Shown: positions 18,589 to 27,624 of the stretch, one piece after another
Layout of the letters: each line of letters opens with the position of its first letter
Position numbering within the stretch: the stretch's first letter is position 1
From: Clostridium sp. CAG:245
GTDB lineage: Bacteria > Bacillota > Clostridia > TANB77 > CAG-508
Direction of reading: 5' to 3'
Assembly: GCA_000435175.1 (NCBI GenBank)
Contig: FR880073.1
Span: 1,396 to 65,395 of the forward strand
DNA length: 64,000 nt
The notes under the pieces: model-generated
Told to the model about the DNA's origin: nothing
The model's database searches: none
Seen by the model: only the letters and a program-made list of their open reading frames with translations
Made by a program: the position numbers and the translations under genes

Positions 18589-20397
18589 TTGAAAAATAGT
18601 TTAAAAACATTAGCTGTTTGGCTAATAATTGGCGTAATTTTGGTGGTAGCAATATCAACAATATTAGAAAATTCAAATACAAAACTTTCATATTCAGACT
18701 TGATTGCAAAGATTGATGCCGGTCAAGTAGAAAAGATTGAGCTAGATGCAGGCGGTGCTTCTGCAACAGTAAAGCTAAAAAATGATAATATAGAGAAAAA
18801 AGTTAATGTGCCAAGTGTAGATAACTTGATGGAAAATTTACAAGACAATATGAAATCAGCTAGCATAACAGTAACTGAAAAATCTGAGTCTGCATGGGGA
18901 ATTTTCTTAGCATATTTAACTCCAATAGGAATTATAGTAATATTCTTTATTTTCTGGTTTGTATTAATGAGTGGAGCAAATAGCCAAAATGGCAATAAAA
19001 CAATGACATTTGGAAAGAGCAAAGCTAGAGTATTAAACCCAACAGACAAAAACAGAGTTACATTTGATGATGTTGCTGGTGTTGATGAAGAAAAAGAAGA
19101 ATTAGAAGAAATAGTAGAATTTTTAAAGAATCCTACAAAGTTCACAGAGATGGGAGCACATATTCCAAAGGGTGTTTTATTAGTAGGTCAACCAGGAACT
19201 GGTAAAACATTACTTGCAAAAGCAGTTGCAGGCGAAGCAGGAGTTCCATTCTTCATAATAAGTGGTTCAGACTTCGTAGAAATGTTCGTTGGTGTTGGTG
19301 CATCACGTGTAAGAGATTTATTTGAAGAAGCAAAGAAAAAAGCTCCTTGTATTGTATTCATAGATGAAATTGATGCAGTTGGTCGTCAAAGAGGTGCAGG
19401 CCTTGGGGGAGGACACGATGAAAGAGAGCAAACATTAAACCAATTATTGGTTGAAATGGATGGATTTGCTGCAAACGAAGGCGTTATAGTTTTAGCAGCA
19501 ACAAACAGACCTGATGTATTAGATAAAGCTTTATTAAGACCAGGAAGATTTGATAGACAAATAGTAGTCGGACTTCCAGATGTTAGAGCAAGAGAGCAAA
19601 TATTAGAAGTTCATGCAAGAAAAAAGAAATTAGCAGATGACATAGACTTAAAAATAGTTGCAAAAAATACTGCTGGATTTTCTGGTGCTGACTTAGAAAA
19701 TGTATTAAATGAAGCAGCATTATTAGCAGCAAGAAGAAACTTAAAAGAAATTCATGAAAAAGAAATTGAAGATGCAATGGTTAAAGTTACAATGGGACCA
19801 GAAAAAACAACAAGAGTAAGAAGTGAAAAAGAAAAGAAGCTTGTAGCATATCACGAGGCTGGCCACGCAGTAGTAAGTAAATTCTTACCAACACAAGATG
19901 CAGTACACGAAATATCAATAGTTCCAAGAGGAATGGCTGGTGGATACACAATGTATCAACCAACAGAAGATAAATCATTTATGTCTAAAACAGAAATGAT
20001 TGAACAAATAATATCACTATTAGGTGGTAGAGCTTCAGAAGAATTGATATTAGACGATATATCAACTGGTGCAAGCAATGATATTGAAAGAGCTACAAAA
20101 ATTGCAAATTCAATGGTAACAAAATATGGAATGAGCCAAAGAGTAGGAACAATTACTTTGGGTTCAGACCAAAACGAAGTATTCTTAGGAAGAGATTTCG
20201 CACAGGAAAAAACATATTCTGAGGAAACTGCTGGAATAATAGATGAAGAAATGAAGAGAATTCTAGATACATGCTACAATAGTGCAAAAGAAATATTAAA
20301 AACACATGAAGACAAATTACACGCAGTAGCAAAAGTATTATTAGAAAAAGAGAAAATTACAGGAGAAGAATTCGAGGCAATATTTAATGAAGAATAG
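18589..20397 (+). CDS. ftsH: ATP-dependent zinc metalloprotease FtsH
   Basis: A membrane AAA+ protease degrading damaged membrane proteins and regulators. 602 residues. Two membrane helices (about 5-25 and 105-127) flank an extracytoplasmic domain. Walker A is GQPGTGKT (200-207), Walker B VFIDEID, the second region of homology has RPDVLDKALLRPGRFDR, and the zinc site is HEAGH (422-426). The start codon is TTG, 7 bases after AAAGGAGG; no ATG fits. It has its own promoter and is followed 27 bases later by a small membrane protein gene. Confidence 0.97.
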   Translation: MKNSLKTLAVWLIIGVILVVAISTILENSNTKLSYSDLIAKIDAGQVEKIELDAGGASATVKLKNDNIEKKVNVPSVDNLMENLQDNMKSASITVTEKSESAWGIFLAYLTPIGIIVIFFIFWFVLMSGANSQNGNKTMTFGKSKARVLNPTDKNRVTFDDVAGVDEEKEELEEIVEFLKNPTKFTEMGAHIPKGVLLVGQPGTGKTLLAKAVAGEAGVPFFIISGSDFVEMFVGVGASRVRDLFEEAKKKAPCIVFIDEIDAVGRQRGAGLGGGHDEREQTLNQLLVEMDGFAANEGVIVLAATNRPDVLDKALLRPGRFDRQIVVGLPDVRAREQILEVHARKKKLADDIDLKIVAKNTAGFSGADLENVLNEAALLAARRNLKEIHEKEIEDAMVKVTMGPEKTTRVRSEKEKKLVAYHEAGHAVVSKFLPTQDAVHEISIVPRGMAGGYTMYQPTEDKSFMSKTEMIEQIISLLGGRASEELILDDISTGASNDIERATKIANSMVTKYGMSQRVGTITLGSDQNEVFLGRDFAQEKTYSEETAGIIDEEMKRILDTCYNSAKEILKTHEDKLHAVAKVLLEKEKITGEEFEAIFNEE

Positions 20398-20424
20398 TCT
20401 TGAAAAGTAAGGAAGGTAAAAAAA

Positions 20425-20766
20425 ATGGAGGCAATTGTTGTTATTGGAATATTAATATTCATAATTATAACATTGATTATGGTTGCTATAATGCAGATTA
20501 ATATGGCTGGAATTGAAGTAAAAGACTTTTGGTCATTTATAAAAGCAAACGAAGAATTAGATAAACTATATCTATTCTCAAAAAAGTACAACAAAATGTC
20601 GCCACAAGAAAAAATAATTTTCTTACAGGAAACAGAAAAAATGTCTAATGCATTTGAAAAGATTCCTTCAATAATATGGGAAGATGAATATTCAAAGTAT
20701 AGAGATGTAATGGACACATATAGAGATATTAAAGTAGATAGATGGAAAGATTCATCTACAAAATAA
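20425..20766 (+). CDS. small single-pass membrane protein, unknown function
   Basis: 113 residues: an N-terminal membrane helix (about 3-25) and a charged, probably helical cytoplasmic tail with no motif I recognise. It lies 27 bases after ftsH and ends at a strong terminator, so it is the last gene of the ftsH unit. A role with FtsH is suggested only by position. GGAAGG lies upstream of the start. Confidence 0.65.
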   Translation: MEAIVVIGILIFIIITLIMVAIMQINMAGIEVKDFWSFIKANEELDKLYLFSKKYNKMSPQEKIIFLQETEKMSNAFEKIPSIIWEDEYSKYRDVMDTYRDIKVDRWKDSSTK

Positions 20767-20768
20767 GG

Positions 20769-20803
20769 AAACGGTGTTGGTTAAAAGCCAGCACCGTTTT
20801 TTT
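20769..20803 (+). terminator. rho-independent terminator of the ftsH unit
   Basis: A 12-base stem (20769-20780 with 20788-20799, with G-T pairs) followed by a T-run. Confidence 0.9.
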
Positions 20804-20840
20804 ATGTTTGAATATAATATATTGAATAGGAAGTGATTTT

Positions 20841-21986
20841 TTGAAGGAGATTTATTTTGACCATTCTGCAACAACTGCAGTAAAGAGAGAAGTTTTAAAT
20901 GAGATGATACCATATTTTAATTTAGAGTATGGTAATCCATCATCTTTATATTATATAGGCCGTGAGGCAAAAAGAGCTATAGAGTGTGCTAGACGAAAAG
21001 TTGCAAGAGCAATAAATTGTTGTGAAGAGGAAGTATATTTTACTTCTTGTGGAAGTGAAAGTGATAATTTAGCAATTAAAGGATTTGCATATGCAAATAG
21101 ATGCAGAGGGAACCACATAATAACATCTAAAATTGAACACCCAGCGGTTTTAAATACGTGTAAAAATTTAGAGCACAAAGGTTTTAGAGTAACATATCTA
21201 AATGTCGACGAGAATGGCTTTATAGACATTAATCAGTTAAAACGTAACATATGTAATGATACGATTTTAATTAGCATTATGATGGCAAATAATGAGCTAG
21301 GAACTATACAGAATATACAAGAAATTGGAAGAATAGCACATTGTAATAATATAGTGTTTCATACAGATGCAGTTCAAGCAGTTGGAAATATAAAAATAGA
21401 TGTTCAGAGTATGAATGTAGATATGCTTTCGATGTCTGCACATAAATTTTATGGCCCAAAAGGTGTTGGAGCATTATATGTAAGAAAAGGTATAAATTTT
21501 GAAAGAATACAAGATGGTGGCCATCAAGAAAAAAATAAAAGGTCTGGAACAGAAAATGTTGCTGGAATAGTAGGATTAGGAAAAGCAATAGAGATTGCAA
21601 CATACAATATAGACAGATATAATAAAAAATTATTGGCTCTAAGACAATATTGTATATCAAGATTAATAGAGAATATTAAAGATATAAAAATAAACGGAGA
21701 TTTAACAAATAGACTACCAGGAAATATAAATGTTTCGTTTAAAGGCTGCGATTCAAGTGATATTTTAATGAAACTTGATGAAGTTGGAATATGTGCTTCT
21801 GATGGTTCTGCTTGTTCATCTGGAACTGCAACTCCGTCTCATGTATTAAGGGCTATAGGATTAGATAAAGAATGGCTAGAGGGAACAATAAGAATAACTT
21901 TAGGGGATGAAAATACAAAAGAAGATATAGATTATTTGGTAGTGAATTTAATAAAAATAACAAATGAGCTAAGAAATAAAGGATAA
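20841..21986 (+). CDS. cysteine desulfurase (NifS/IscS family)
   Basis: A PLP enzyme that takes sulfur from cysteine as a persulfide for Fe-S clusters or tRNA thiolation. 381 residues. It opens with YFDHSATTAV; the PLP lysine is Lys202 in SAHKFYGPKG; the catalytic cysteine is Cys325 in SDGSACSSGT, the longer-loop group I form. The TTG start follows AGGAAGTGA; no upstream ATG is in frame. No iscU, iscR or mnmA is adjacent, so its sulfur acceptor cannot be told from context. Confidence 0.93.
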   Translation: MKEIYFDHSATTAVKREVLNEMIPYFNLEYGNPSSLYYIGREAKRAIECARRKVARAINCCEEEVYFTSCGSESDNLAIKGFAYANRCRGNHIITSKIEHPAVLNTCKNLEHKGFRVTYLNVDENGFIDINQLKRNICNDTILISIMMANNELGTIQNIQEIGRIAHCNNIVFHTDAVQAVGNIKIDVQSMNVDMLSMSAHKFYGPKGVGALYVRKGINFERIQDGGHQEKNKRSGTENVAGIVGLGKAIEIATYNIDRYNKKLLALRQYCISRLIENIKDIKINGDLTNRLPGNINVSFKGCDSSDILMKLDEVGICASDGSACSSGTATPSHVLRAIGLDKEWLEGTIRITLGDENTKEDIDYLVVNLIKITNELRNKG

Positions 21987-22101
21987 AATTAATATTTAAG
22001 TTTGTGGCTAAATAAAATTAAGTGGAAAATTATATTTATAAAATACAAATAAAAAATATTATTATAGTTGATAAATAATAATCTGTAAAAATTTTCATAT
22101 A

Positions 22102-22138
22102 AAAAGATCCCCTGACTTGCAAGTGCAAGTTAGGGGAT
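22102..22138 (-). terminator. terminator of cassette gene A
   Basis: A 15-base near-perfect stem (22107-22121 with 22124-22138), followed on the minus strand by a T-run. Confidence 0.85.
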
Positions 22139-22160
22139 TTAAAGGATTTTTTACTGTTTT

Positions 22161-22517
22161 TTACTTAAAGAACTCTTTCTTGAGCTCTCTGTAAATCTTT
22201 CGACCAGAAATGCGGCTGTAGCAGTGGAATTCTGCACGCATGAAGTTTTTCCCGTCTTCTTGGTTAATAATGCTGTAATTAGACTTTATTTTGTCGTATG
22301 TTTTTGCAAACAACGGGCTTAGCTTACGCCGGATGCGCATACCAGCTCGGGAATGATTGCGTTCCTCAGATGTAATTTCTATGAGGAGCAAAATGTTCAA
22401 CTTGTCCTCGGCTGGAATAAAAACATCAAGAACGTGAGGTTGGTTAACATAGAGACAAATTTCTCTTTGCACTCCTAAAAGATTTTTCCGAATTGCCAAA
22501 TTCACTAAATCAGTCAT
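22161..22517 (-). CDS. unknown small protein, foreign codon use (cassette gene A)
   Basis: 118 residues, no recognised domain, signal or membrane segment. It has a hydrophobic strand NILLLIEIT, a basic stretch, and a C-terminal YRELKKEFFK. The codons (CGG, CTC, GCC, CTG, ATC) are much richer in G and C than those of the surrounding genes, which suggests transfer. It is monocistronic with its own promoter and terminator. Its C-terminus (YxxLKKxxF) and general layout resemble cassette gene B, so the two may be distant paralogues. AAAGGA lies 6 bases before the ATG. Confidence 0.6.
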   Translation of the reverse strand: MTDLVNLAIRKNLLGVQREICLYVNQPHVLDVFIPAEDKLNILLLIEITSEERNHSRAGMRIRRKLSPLFAKTYDKIKSNYSIINQEDGKNFMRAEFHCYSRISGRKIYRELKKEFFK

Positions 22518-22569
22518 ATTATAATCCTTTCCAATATAAAAATTACAGGCATGATGCCTCGATATATAT

Positions 22570-22600
22570 ATTATAATACATATTTACATAAAATGCAAAT
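22570..22600 (-). promoter_or_regulatory. promoter with palindromic operator, cassette A
   Basis: On the minus strand: TTGCAT (22593-22598), 17 bases, TATAAT (22570-22575). A 19-base inverted repeat, ATTTGCAT-TTT-ATGTAAAT (22582-22600), covers the -35 box and is identical to the one in cassette B at the same spacing. This looks like a repressor site. Confidence 0.75.
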
Positions 22601-22611
22601 GAGGAAAAATA

Positions 22612-22645
22612 AAACCCCTGAACCACAAGTGTGATCCAAGGGTTT
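22612..22645 (-). terminator. terminator of cassette gene B
   Basis: An imperfect 15-base stem (22612-22626 with 22631-22645) followed on the minus strand by a T-rich run. Confidence 0.65.
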
Positions 22646-22658
22646 GGAGGTTTAGGAG

Positions 22659-23030
22659 TTACTTCTCATCGAAGTACTTTTTCTTTAGCTTTTGGTAAAG
22701 AGCGATGCCCTCTTCCATGTTGTACACATGGTAGTAGAACAGCAAAAATGTTTTGCCATTGAATTTGCTTTTCAGACATTCAGTCTGACCAAGGGGAAAT
22801 TTGACTAGATGCAGGTTACTGAATTTTTGATTCAGCTCTGCAAGAGACATGTGTGTCTCTTCGTCAGTCAAACCGATCCGGAAATCGAGCAGAACTCGGT
22901 CACCATAAGAAATGTAGGGATTTTGAAGCAAAGGGCAAGAACCGCTCAAAATTACCTGCCGTTCTGAATCATTCATCTTGGATACGGAATACAATGTTTC
23001 AAAACTATTCTTTACGCTTACTTCAGCCAT
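22659..23030 (-). CDS. unknown small protein, foreign codon use (cassette gene B)
   Basis: 123 residues from ATG 23030, 7 bases after GGAGGG (the longer reading frame starts at TTG 23045 on the ribosome site). No known domain; soluble. It ends with YQKLKKKYFDEK, similar to gene A. Codons such as CTC, CGG, AAC, GTC and CTG are unlike those of its neighbours. It has its own promoter and terminator. The function is unknown; the shared operator implies that A and B respond to the same signal. Confidence 0.6.
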   Translation of the reverse strand: MAEVSVKNSFETLYSVSKMNDSERQVILSGSCPLLQNPYISYGDRVLLDFRIGLTDEETHMSLAELNQKFSNLHLVKFPLGQTECLKSKFNGKTFLLFYYHVYNMEEGIALYQKLKKKYFDEK

Positions 23031-23088
23031 AATAAGGCCCTCCAATGTAATATTTTATACGAGGTTTGGGTAACTCTCGATTAGGTAT

Positions 23089-23119
23089 ATTATAGCACAA
23101 ATTTACATAAAATGCAAAT
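23089..23119 (-). promoter_or_regulatory. promoter with palindromic operator, cassette B
   Basis: Minus strand: TTGCAT (23112-23117), 17 bases, TATAAT (23089-23094), with the same 19-base palindrome as cassette A at 23101-23119. Confidence 0.75.
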
Positions 23120-23136
23120 TTTAGTTCGCTATTTTC

Positions 23137-23165
23137 TTGATTTTTTCCTAATTTTGTTGTATTAT
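23137..23165 (+). promoter_or_regulatory. promoter of the TSCPD-exonuclease-mfd unit
   Basis: TTGATT (23137-23142), 17 bases, TATTAT (23160-23165). It is divergent from the cassette B promoter. Confidence 0.5.
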
Positions 23166-23239
23166 TGTATAGTAAAAATATAGATATAAAAGTTGAAATA
23201 ATATAGGGATAATATAAAATGAAAGGAATGAACTTTTAA

Positions 23240-23494
23240 ATGGAATATAGATATAAACCACAAGGAGTATGTTCTACAGAAATAATTGTAGAAGTTGAGA
23301 ATAATATTATAAAGAACCTAAAAGTAATAAATGGTTGTAACGGAAATTTGCAAGGAATTGCAAGCCTCGTAAAAGGAATGACCATTGATGATGTAATTGC
23401 AAAATTAAAAGGAATTGAATGTGGCAGAAAAGGAACTTCTTGCCCAGACCAAATTGCGATTGCTTTAGAAAAAATTAAAAAGGGAGAAATTTAG
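23240..23494 (+). CDS. TSCPD domain protein
   Basis: 84 residues, a stand-alone TSCPD domain (the TIGR03905 type): YKPQGVCSTEI at the start, a GCNGNLQGI centre and the name-giving TSCPDQIA near residues 72-79. Conserved cysteines (Cys11, Cys34, Cys65, Cys74) suggest metal binding. TSCPD domains also occur at the end of some ribonucleotide reductases, but the free-standing form has no firm function. It is followed 9 bases later by the exonuclease gene, so they are co-transcribed. AAAGGAATG lies just upstream. Confidence 0.85.
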   Translation: MEYRYKPQGVCSTEIIVEVENNIIKNLKVINGCNGNLQGIASLVKGMTIDDVIAKLKGIECGRKGTSCPDQIAIALEKIKKGEI

Positions 23495-23503
23495 AAAAGC
23501 ACT

Positions 23504-24058
23504 ATGGAACAAATATCAATTTTAGATGACAACAAAAGAATTGAAATAAATAAACGAAAGAAAGAAGTAAAATTTGTTGCAATTGATGTTGAAACTACAG
23601 GACTTTCGCCTGTATATAATGAGCTTATTGAAATTAGTGCAATTAAGTATGAGGGTGCAAAAAAGATAGACAATTTTTCTACACTTGTAAAGCCTAAGAA
23701 AGAAGTTTCAAATATTATAACAAATTTGACTGGAATTACTAATAAAATGTTAGAGAATGCTCCACAAATTGAAGAGGTAATGCCTAAACTTGTAAAGTTT
23801 ATTGGTAATCATATTATCGTTGCACATAATGCTAATTTTGATGTTAGCTTTTTACAAAACAATTCAAACAAGAGCTTTTCTAAAAATAAGGTTATAGATA
23901 CGGTTGCACTTAGCAGAAAAATGTTGCCAAACTTGCCAAACCATAAGCTAAATACAGTAGCAAGATATATTGGAATTCAAGAAGATGGGTTTCATAGGGC
24001 AGAATTTGACTGTGAATGTTGTGCAAAAATTTATATTAAATATCTAGAAAATATGTAA
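23504..24058 (+). CDS. DEDDh 3'-5' exonuclease (DnaQ/PolC epsilon-like)
   Basis: 184 residues. Exonuclease motif I is AIDVETTG (Asp28, Glu30), motif II NANFDVSFL, motif III HRAEFDCECC, with the His and Asp of the DEDDh class. It has only the exonuclease domain, no polymerase or helicase part, so it is a stand-alone DnaQ-like enzyme for proofreading or DNA/RNA trimming. It lies 11 bases before mfd, which suggests a repair role. It is cytoplasmic. Confidence 0.88.
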   Translation: MEQISILDDNKRIEINKRKKEVKFVAIDVETTGLSPVYNELIEISAIKYEGAKKIDNFSTLVKPKKEVSNIITNLTGITNKMLENAPQIEEVMPKLVKFIGNHIIVAHNANFDVSFLQNNSNKSFSKNKVIDTVALSRKMLPNLPNHKLNTVARYIGIQEDGFHRAEFDCECCAKIYIKYLENM

Positions 24059-24069
24059 GAGGAATAGTA

Positions 24070-27000
24070 ATGAATATTCTAATTAAAGAGCTTGAAAACT
24101 TGAAAAAGTTTAAAGAGTATGTATCAGATATAAATAAAAAAATAAGTCCGATAGTATTATCGGGCTTATCTAGCGTTGGAAAAATACAATTATTAGAGGC
24201 TACGAAAGAGTTTGCAGATAGAAACATTTGCATAGTAACTTATAATGAGTTGCAGGCTAAAAAAATATATAAAGATTTAAAATATTTTTCTGGCAATGTT
24301 GTATATTTCCCAAAGAGAGAAATAGCTTCATATGACTACGTGGCAGAGAGTAAAGATTTGCCATATGAAAGAATAGAAACATTAAATAAAATTTTTGAAC
24401 AAGAAAAATCTGCTAAAAAGAATGAAAATAGACTAATTGTAATTACAACTATAGAAGCAATGATGCAAAAAATGATTTCGAAAGAAGAAGTGTATAAAGC
24501 ATTATTAGAGTTTAAGGTTGGTAAGTGTTTCAATTTGGAAGAATTAAAGCAAAGCTTGATTCACCTTGGATATGAAAGGGCAGATATAGTTGATGGAAAA
24601 GGTCAGTTTAGTGTTAGAGGCGGAATTTTAGATATTGGAACTACTAACACACAGGGTGTAAGAATTGAGTTCTGGGGAGACGAAGTCGATTCAATTAGAA
24701 GTTTTAGCATAACTTCTCAACGTTCTAATAAGATGATTGAAGAAGCTAGAATTTATCCATCACATGAGCTTATTGTAACAAAAAATATCGATGAAATCTG
24801 CAAACAAATTGAGACTAAAAAAGAGAATGCGAGTGAAGAAAACGCTAAAAATATAACAGAAGACATAGAGCTTATAAGAAATGGAGATTATATAAGCAAA
24901 GTCGATAAATATTTTAATGAGTTTTATGATAAGCAATCGTCTTTTATGGAATACATTGGAGAAGATTATTTAATATGTTTAGATGATATTGAGAAAATAA
25001 ATGTAAGACAAGAAAATATAATTAATGACAATAATCAACTTATTGAAACTTTGCTAGAAAAAGATAGAATTGTTCCAGATTCTATAAAGAATATTACAAA
25101 ATATGATGTGGAAAATGTGGAAAATCAGTTGATATATTTGTACGAAACAGACTTATTAAGTGATAAGAATATTACAAAATTTTCTGCAAATGTATTTAAT
25201 TTTAAATACAGAGATATGCATTTTTTTAAGAGTGAATTGAACATTTTAACCACAGAAATAAAGAAAGCACTAGATGAAAATAAGAGAGTTATAGTACTTG
25301 CTGGAAATGAGGCTGGAAGCAAGAAAATTGAGGCTTTATTAGAACCAGAAGAAATAAAGTATAAATACTTAGAAAAATTAGAAGATTCACAAGAGAAAAT
25401 TTATAAAAATTCAATTGAGGAATATTTTAAAAATAAAACGGTAATCATATCAAATGGAAGCCTGTCGTCTGGTTTTGAAAATTACGAGACAAATGTAATG
25501 GTAATTACGGGCGAAGATTTTATTGCGAGTGAACCGAAAAAGAAAAAGCATACAGATTCTTTCAAACAGGGAGAAAAGGTCGTTTTTGCAGATTTAAGAG
25601 CTGGAGATTATGTTGTTCACAAGACACAAGGAATAGGAATTTATATTGGTGTAAATACTATTACAACAGCAGATGGAATTACAAAAGATTATATAAAGGT
25701 TAAGTATAAAAACGATGATGTTTTGTATGTGCCAACAGATATGCTTGATAACATTAGAAAATATGTTGGTGGGGGCGATGGAGAGCCTAAACTTAATAAG
25801 CTTGGAAGCAAAGAGTGGGAAAACACTAAGGCAAGAGTAAAGAACAATTTAAAAGAAGTCGCTAGAGACTTAATTGAATTGTATGCCAGAAGACAAAAGG
25901 CTCAGGGCTTTATGTTTTCTAAAGATACGCCGTGGCAAAAACAATTTGAAGATAGTTTTCCATATCAAGAAACAGATGACCAATTAAGATGTATTGCAGA
26001 AGTGAAAAAAGATATGGAGTCGAATAAACCAATGGATAGACTACTTTGTGGAGATGTTGGTTATGGAAAAACAGAAGTTGCAATCCGTGCAGCATTTAAG
26101 GCTGTAATGGATCAAAAGCAAGTTGCATATTTAGTTCCAACAACAATTCTTGCAAATCAGCAGTATGAAGAGTTTAAGACAAGAATGGAAGAGTTTGCAA
26201 TAAAAGTTGAATTGCTAAACAGATTTAGAACTAAAAAAGAGCAAGATGAGGTAATAAAAAAACTAAAACTAGGAGAAGTAGATGTAGTAGTTGGAACACA
26301 TAGACTTTTAAGTAAAGATGTGGAATTTAAAGACTTAGGCTTGCTAATTATAGACGAGGAACACAGATTTGGTGTAAAGGATAAAGAAAAGATAAAAAAG
26401 CTAAAAGAAAACATAGATGTACTTACAATGACAGCAACACCAATTCCAAGAACACTGCATATGTCGATTGTTGGTGTAAGAGATATGTCTGTAATCTATG
26501 AGCCACCTCAAAACAGGAAACCTGTTCAAACTTATGTGTTAGAGTATGATGATGAAGTTATTAAAGAAGCAATAACAAGAGAACTTGAAAGAAATGGTCA
26601 AGTATTCTATCTGTTCAATAATGTTGAAAAAATAATAAGAAAAGCAGACGAAATTTCAAAATTAGTTCCAGAGGCGAGAGTTGAATTTGCGCATGGCAAA
26701 ATGACTGGAGCAGAGATTGAAAGTATAATGCAGGACTTCATTGAGCATAAAACAGATGTACTTGTTTGTACAACAATTTTGGAATCTGGAATAGATATTC
26801 CAAATGCGAACACAATAATAGTAGAAAATGCAGATAGACTTGGACTTGCTCAATTGTATCAGATACGTGGAAGAGTTGGCCGTTCAGACAGGCAAGGATA
26901 CGCATATGTAACATATAGAAGAGATAAACTATTATCAGAAGTTGCAGACAAGAGATTGAAAGCAATAAAAGAATTTACCGAATTTGGTTCTGGATTTAAA

Positions 27001-27609
27001 ATTGCCATGAGAGATTTGGAAATAAGAGGTGCAGGAAGCATGCTTGGAGAAATTCAATCTGGACACATGGAGCAAGTTGGATATGATACATACTGTAAAT
27101 TGTTAGATGAAGTCGTAAGAGAGATGCAGGGAACACCGGTAAAAGAAGAAAAAGACGTACAAATAGATATCGATTTATCAAGCTATATTCCAGAAACATA
27201 CATAGAAGACAGCGCACAAAAAATTGAAATCTATCAAGATATTGCATTGTGTAGAAACAATAAAGATATAGAAGACGTTATAGATGAAATAATAGACAGA
27301 TATGGAACAATGCCAACAGAAGTTGAAAATTTAATAGAAATTGCAAGAATAAAAATACTTGCAAGAAACGCAAATGTGCTTAAACTATCACAAAAAGGCA
27401 AAAATGTAGTATTTTACTTAGATAAAGACAACATTCAAATAAACGGAGACATGATAAACAAATTAGTAACAAAATATGGACCCAAAATAAGATTCTCACA
27501 GGGAATTGAACCATACATAACATTAAATACAAACGAAAAAGACGAAAAGAAGATTATAGAAATAATCAAAGAAATGTTAATTTTACTTAGTGTTTCTATA
27601 CAGAAATAA
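24070..27609 (+). CDS. mfd: transcription-repair coupling factor Mfd
   Basis: An ATP-driven DNA translocase that removes stalled RNA polymerase and recruits UvrA. 1,179 residues, full length. The UvrB-like N-terminal region (about 1-330, with GQFSVRGGILDI) leads to the RNA-polymerase-interacting domain (about 510-590, RAGDYVVHKTQGIGIY), then a RecG-like helicase with Walker A GDVGYGKTE (about 660-668), DEEH, TATPIPRTL, and QIRGRVGRSD, and the TRCF C-terminal domain. It is in one unit with the exonuclease upstream and the rRNA methyltransferase 15 bases downstream. Confidence 0.97.
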   Translation: MNILIKELENLKKFKEYVSDINKKISPIVLSGLSSVGKIQLLEATKEFADRNICIVTYNELQAKKIYKDLKYFSGNVVYFPKREIASYDYVAESKDLPYERIETLNKIFEQEKSAKKNENRLIVITTIEAMMQKMISKEEVYKALLEFKVGKCFNLEELKQSLIHLGYERADIVDGKGQFSVRGGILDIGTTNTQGVRIEFWGDEVDSIRSFSITSQRSNKMIEEARIYPSHELIVTKNIDEICKQIETKKENASEENAKNITEDIELIRNGDYISKVDKYFNEFYDKQSSFMEYIGEDYLICLDDIEKINVRQENIINDNNQLIETLLEKDRIVPDSIKNITKYDVENVENQLIYLYETDLLSDKNITKFSANVFNFKYRDMHFFKSELNILTTEIKKALDENKRVIVLAGNEAGSKKIEALLEPEEIKYKYLEKLEDSQEKIYKNSIEEYFKNKTVIISNGSLSSGFENYETNVMVITGEDFIASEPKKKKHTDSFKQGEKVVFADLRAGDYVVHKTQGIGIYIGVNTITTADGITKDYIKVKYKNDDVLYVPTDMLDNIRKYVGGGDGEPKLNKLGSKEWENTKARVKNNLKEVARDLIELYARRQKAQGFMFSKDTPWQKQFEDSFPYQETDDQLRCIAEVKKDMESNKPMDRLLCGDVGYGKTEVAIRAAFKAVMDQKQVAYLVPTTILANQQYEEFKTRMEEFAIKVELLNRFRTKKEQDEVIKKLKLGEVDVVVGTHRLLSKDVEFKDLGLLIIDEEHRFGVKDKEKIKKLKENIDVLTMTATPIPRTLHMSIVGVRDMSVIYEPPQNRKPVQTYVLEYDDEVIKEAITRELERNGQVFYLFNNVEKIIRKADEISKLVPEARVEFAHGKMTGAEIESIMQDFIEHKTDVLVCTTILESGIDIPNANTIIVENADRLGLAQLYQIRGRVGRSDRQGYAYVTYRRDKLLSEVADKRLKAIKEFTEFGSGFKIAMRDLEIRGAGSMLGEIQSGHMEQVGYDTYCKLLDEVVREMQGTPVKEEKDVQIDIDLSSYIPETYIEDSAQKIEIYQDIALCRNNKDIEDVIDEIIDRYGTMPTEVENLIEIARIKILARNANVLKLSQKGKNVVFYLDKDNIQINGDMINKLVTKYGPKIRFSQGIEPYITLNTNEKDEKKIIEIIKEMLILLSVSIQK

Positions 27610-27624
27610 CTGGAAGGAGAGCTC

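Noticed and set aside
22161..23030. Phage remnant
   Set aside because: No integrase, structural or lysis gene nearby; only two small genes with their own signals.
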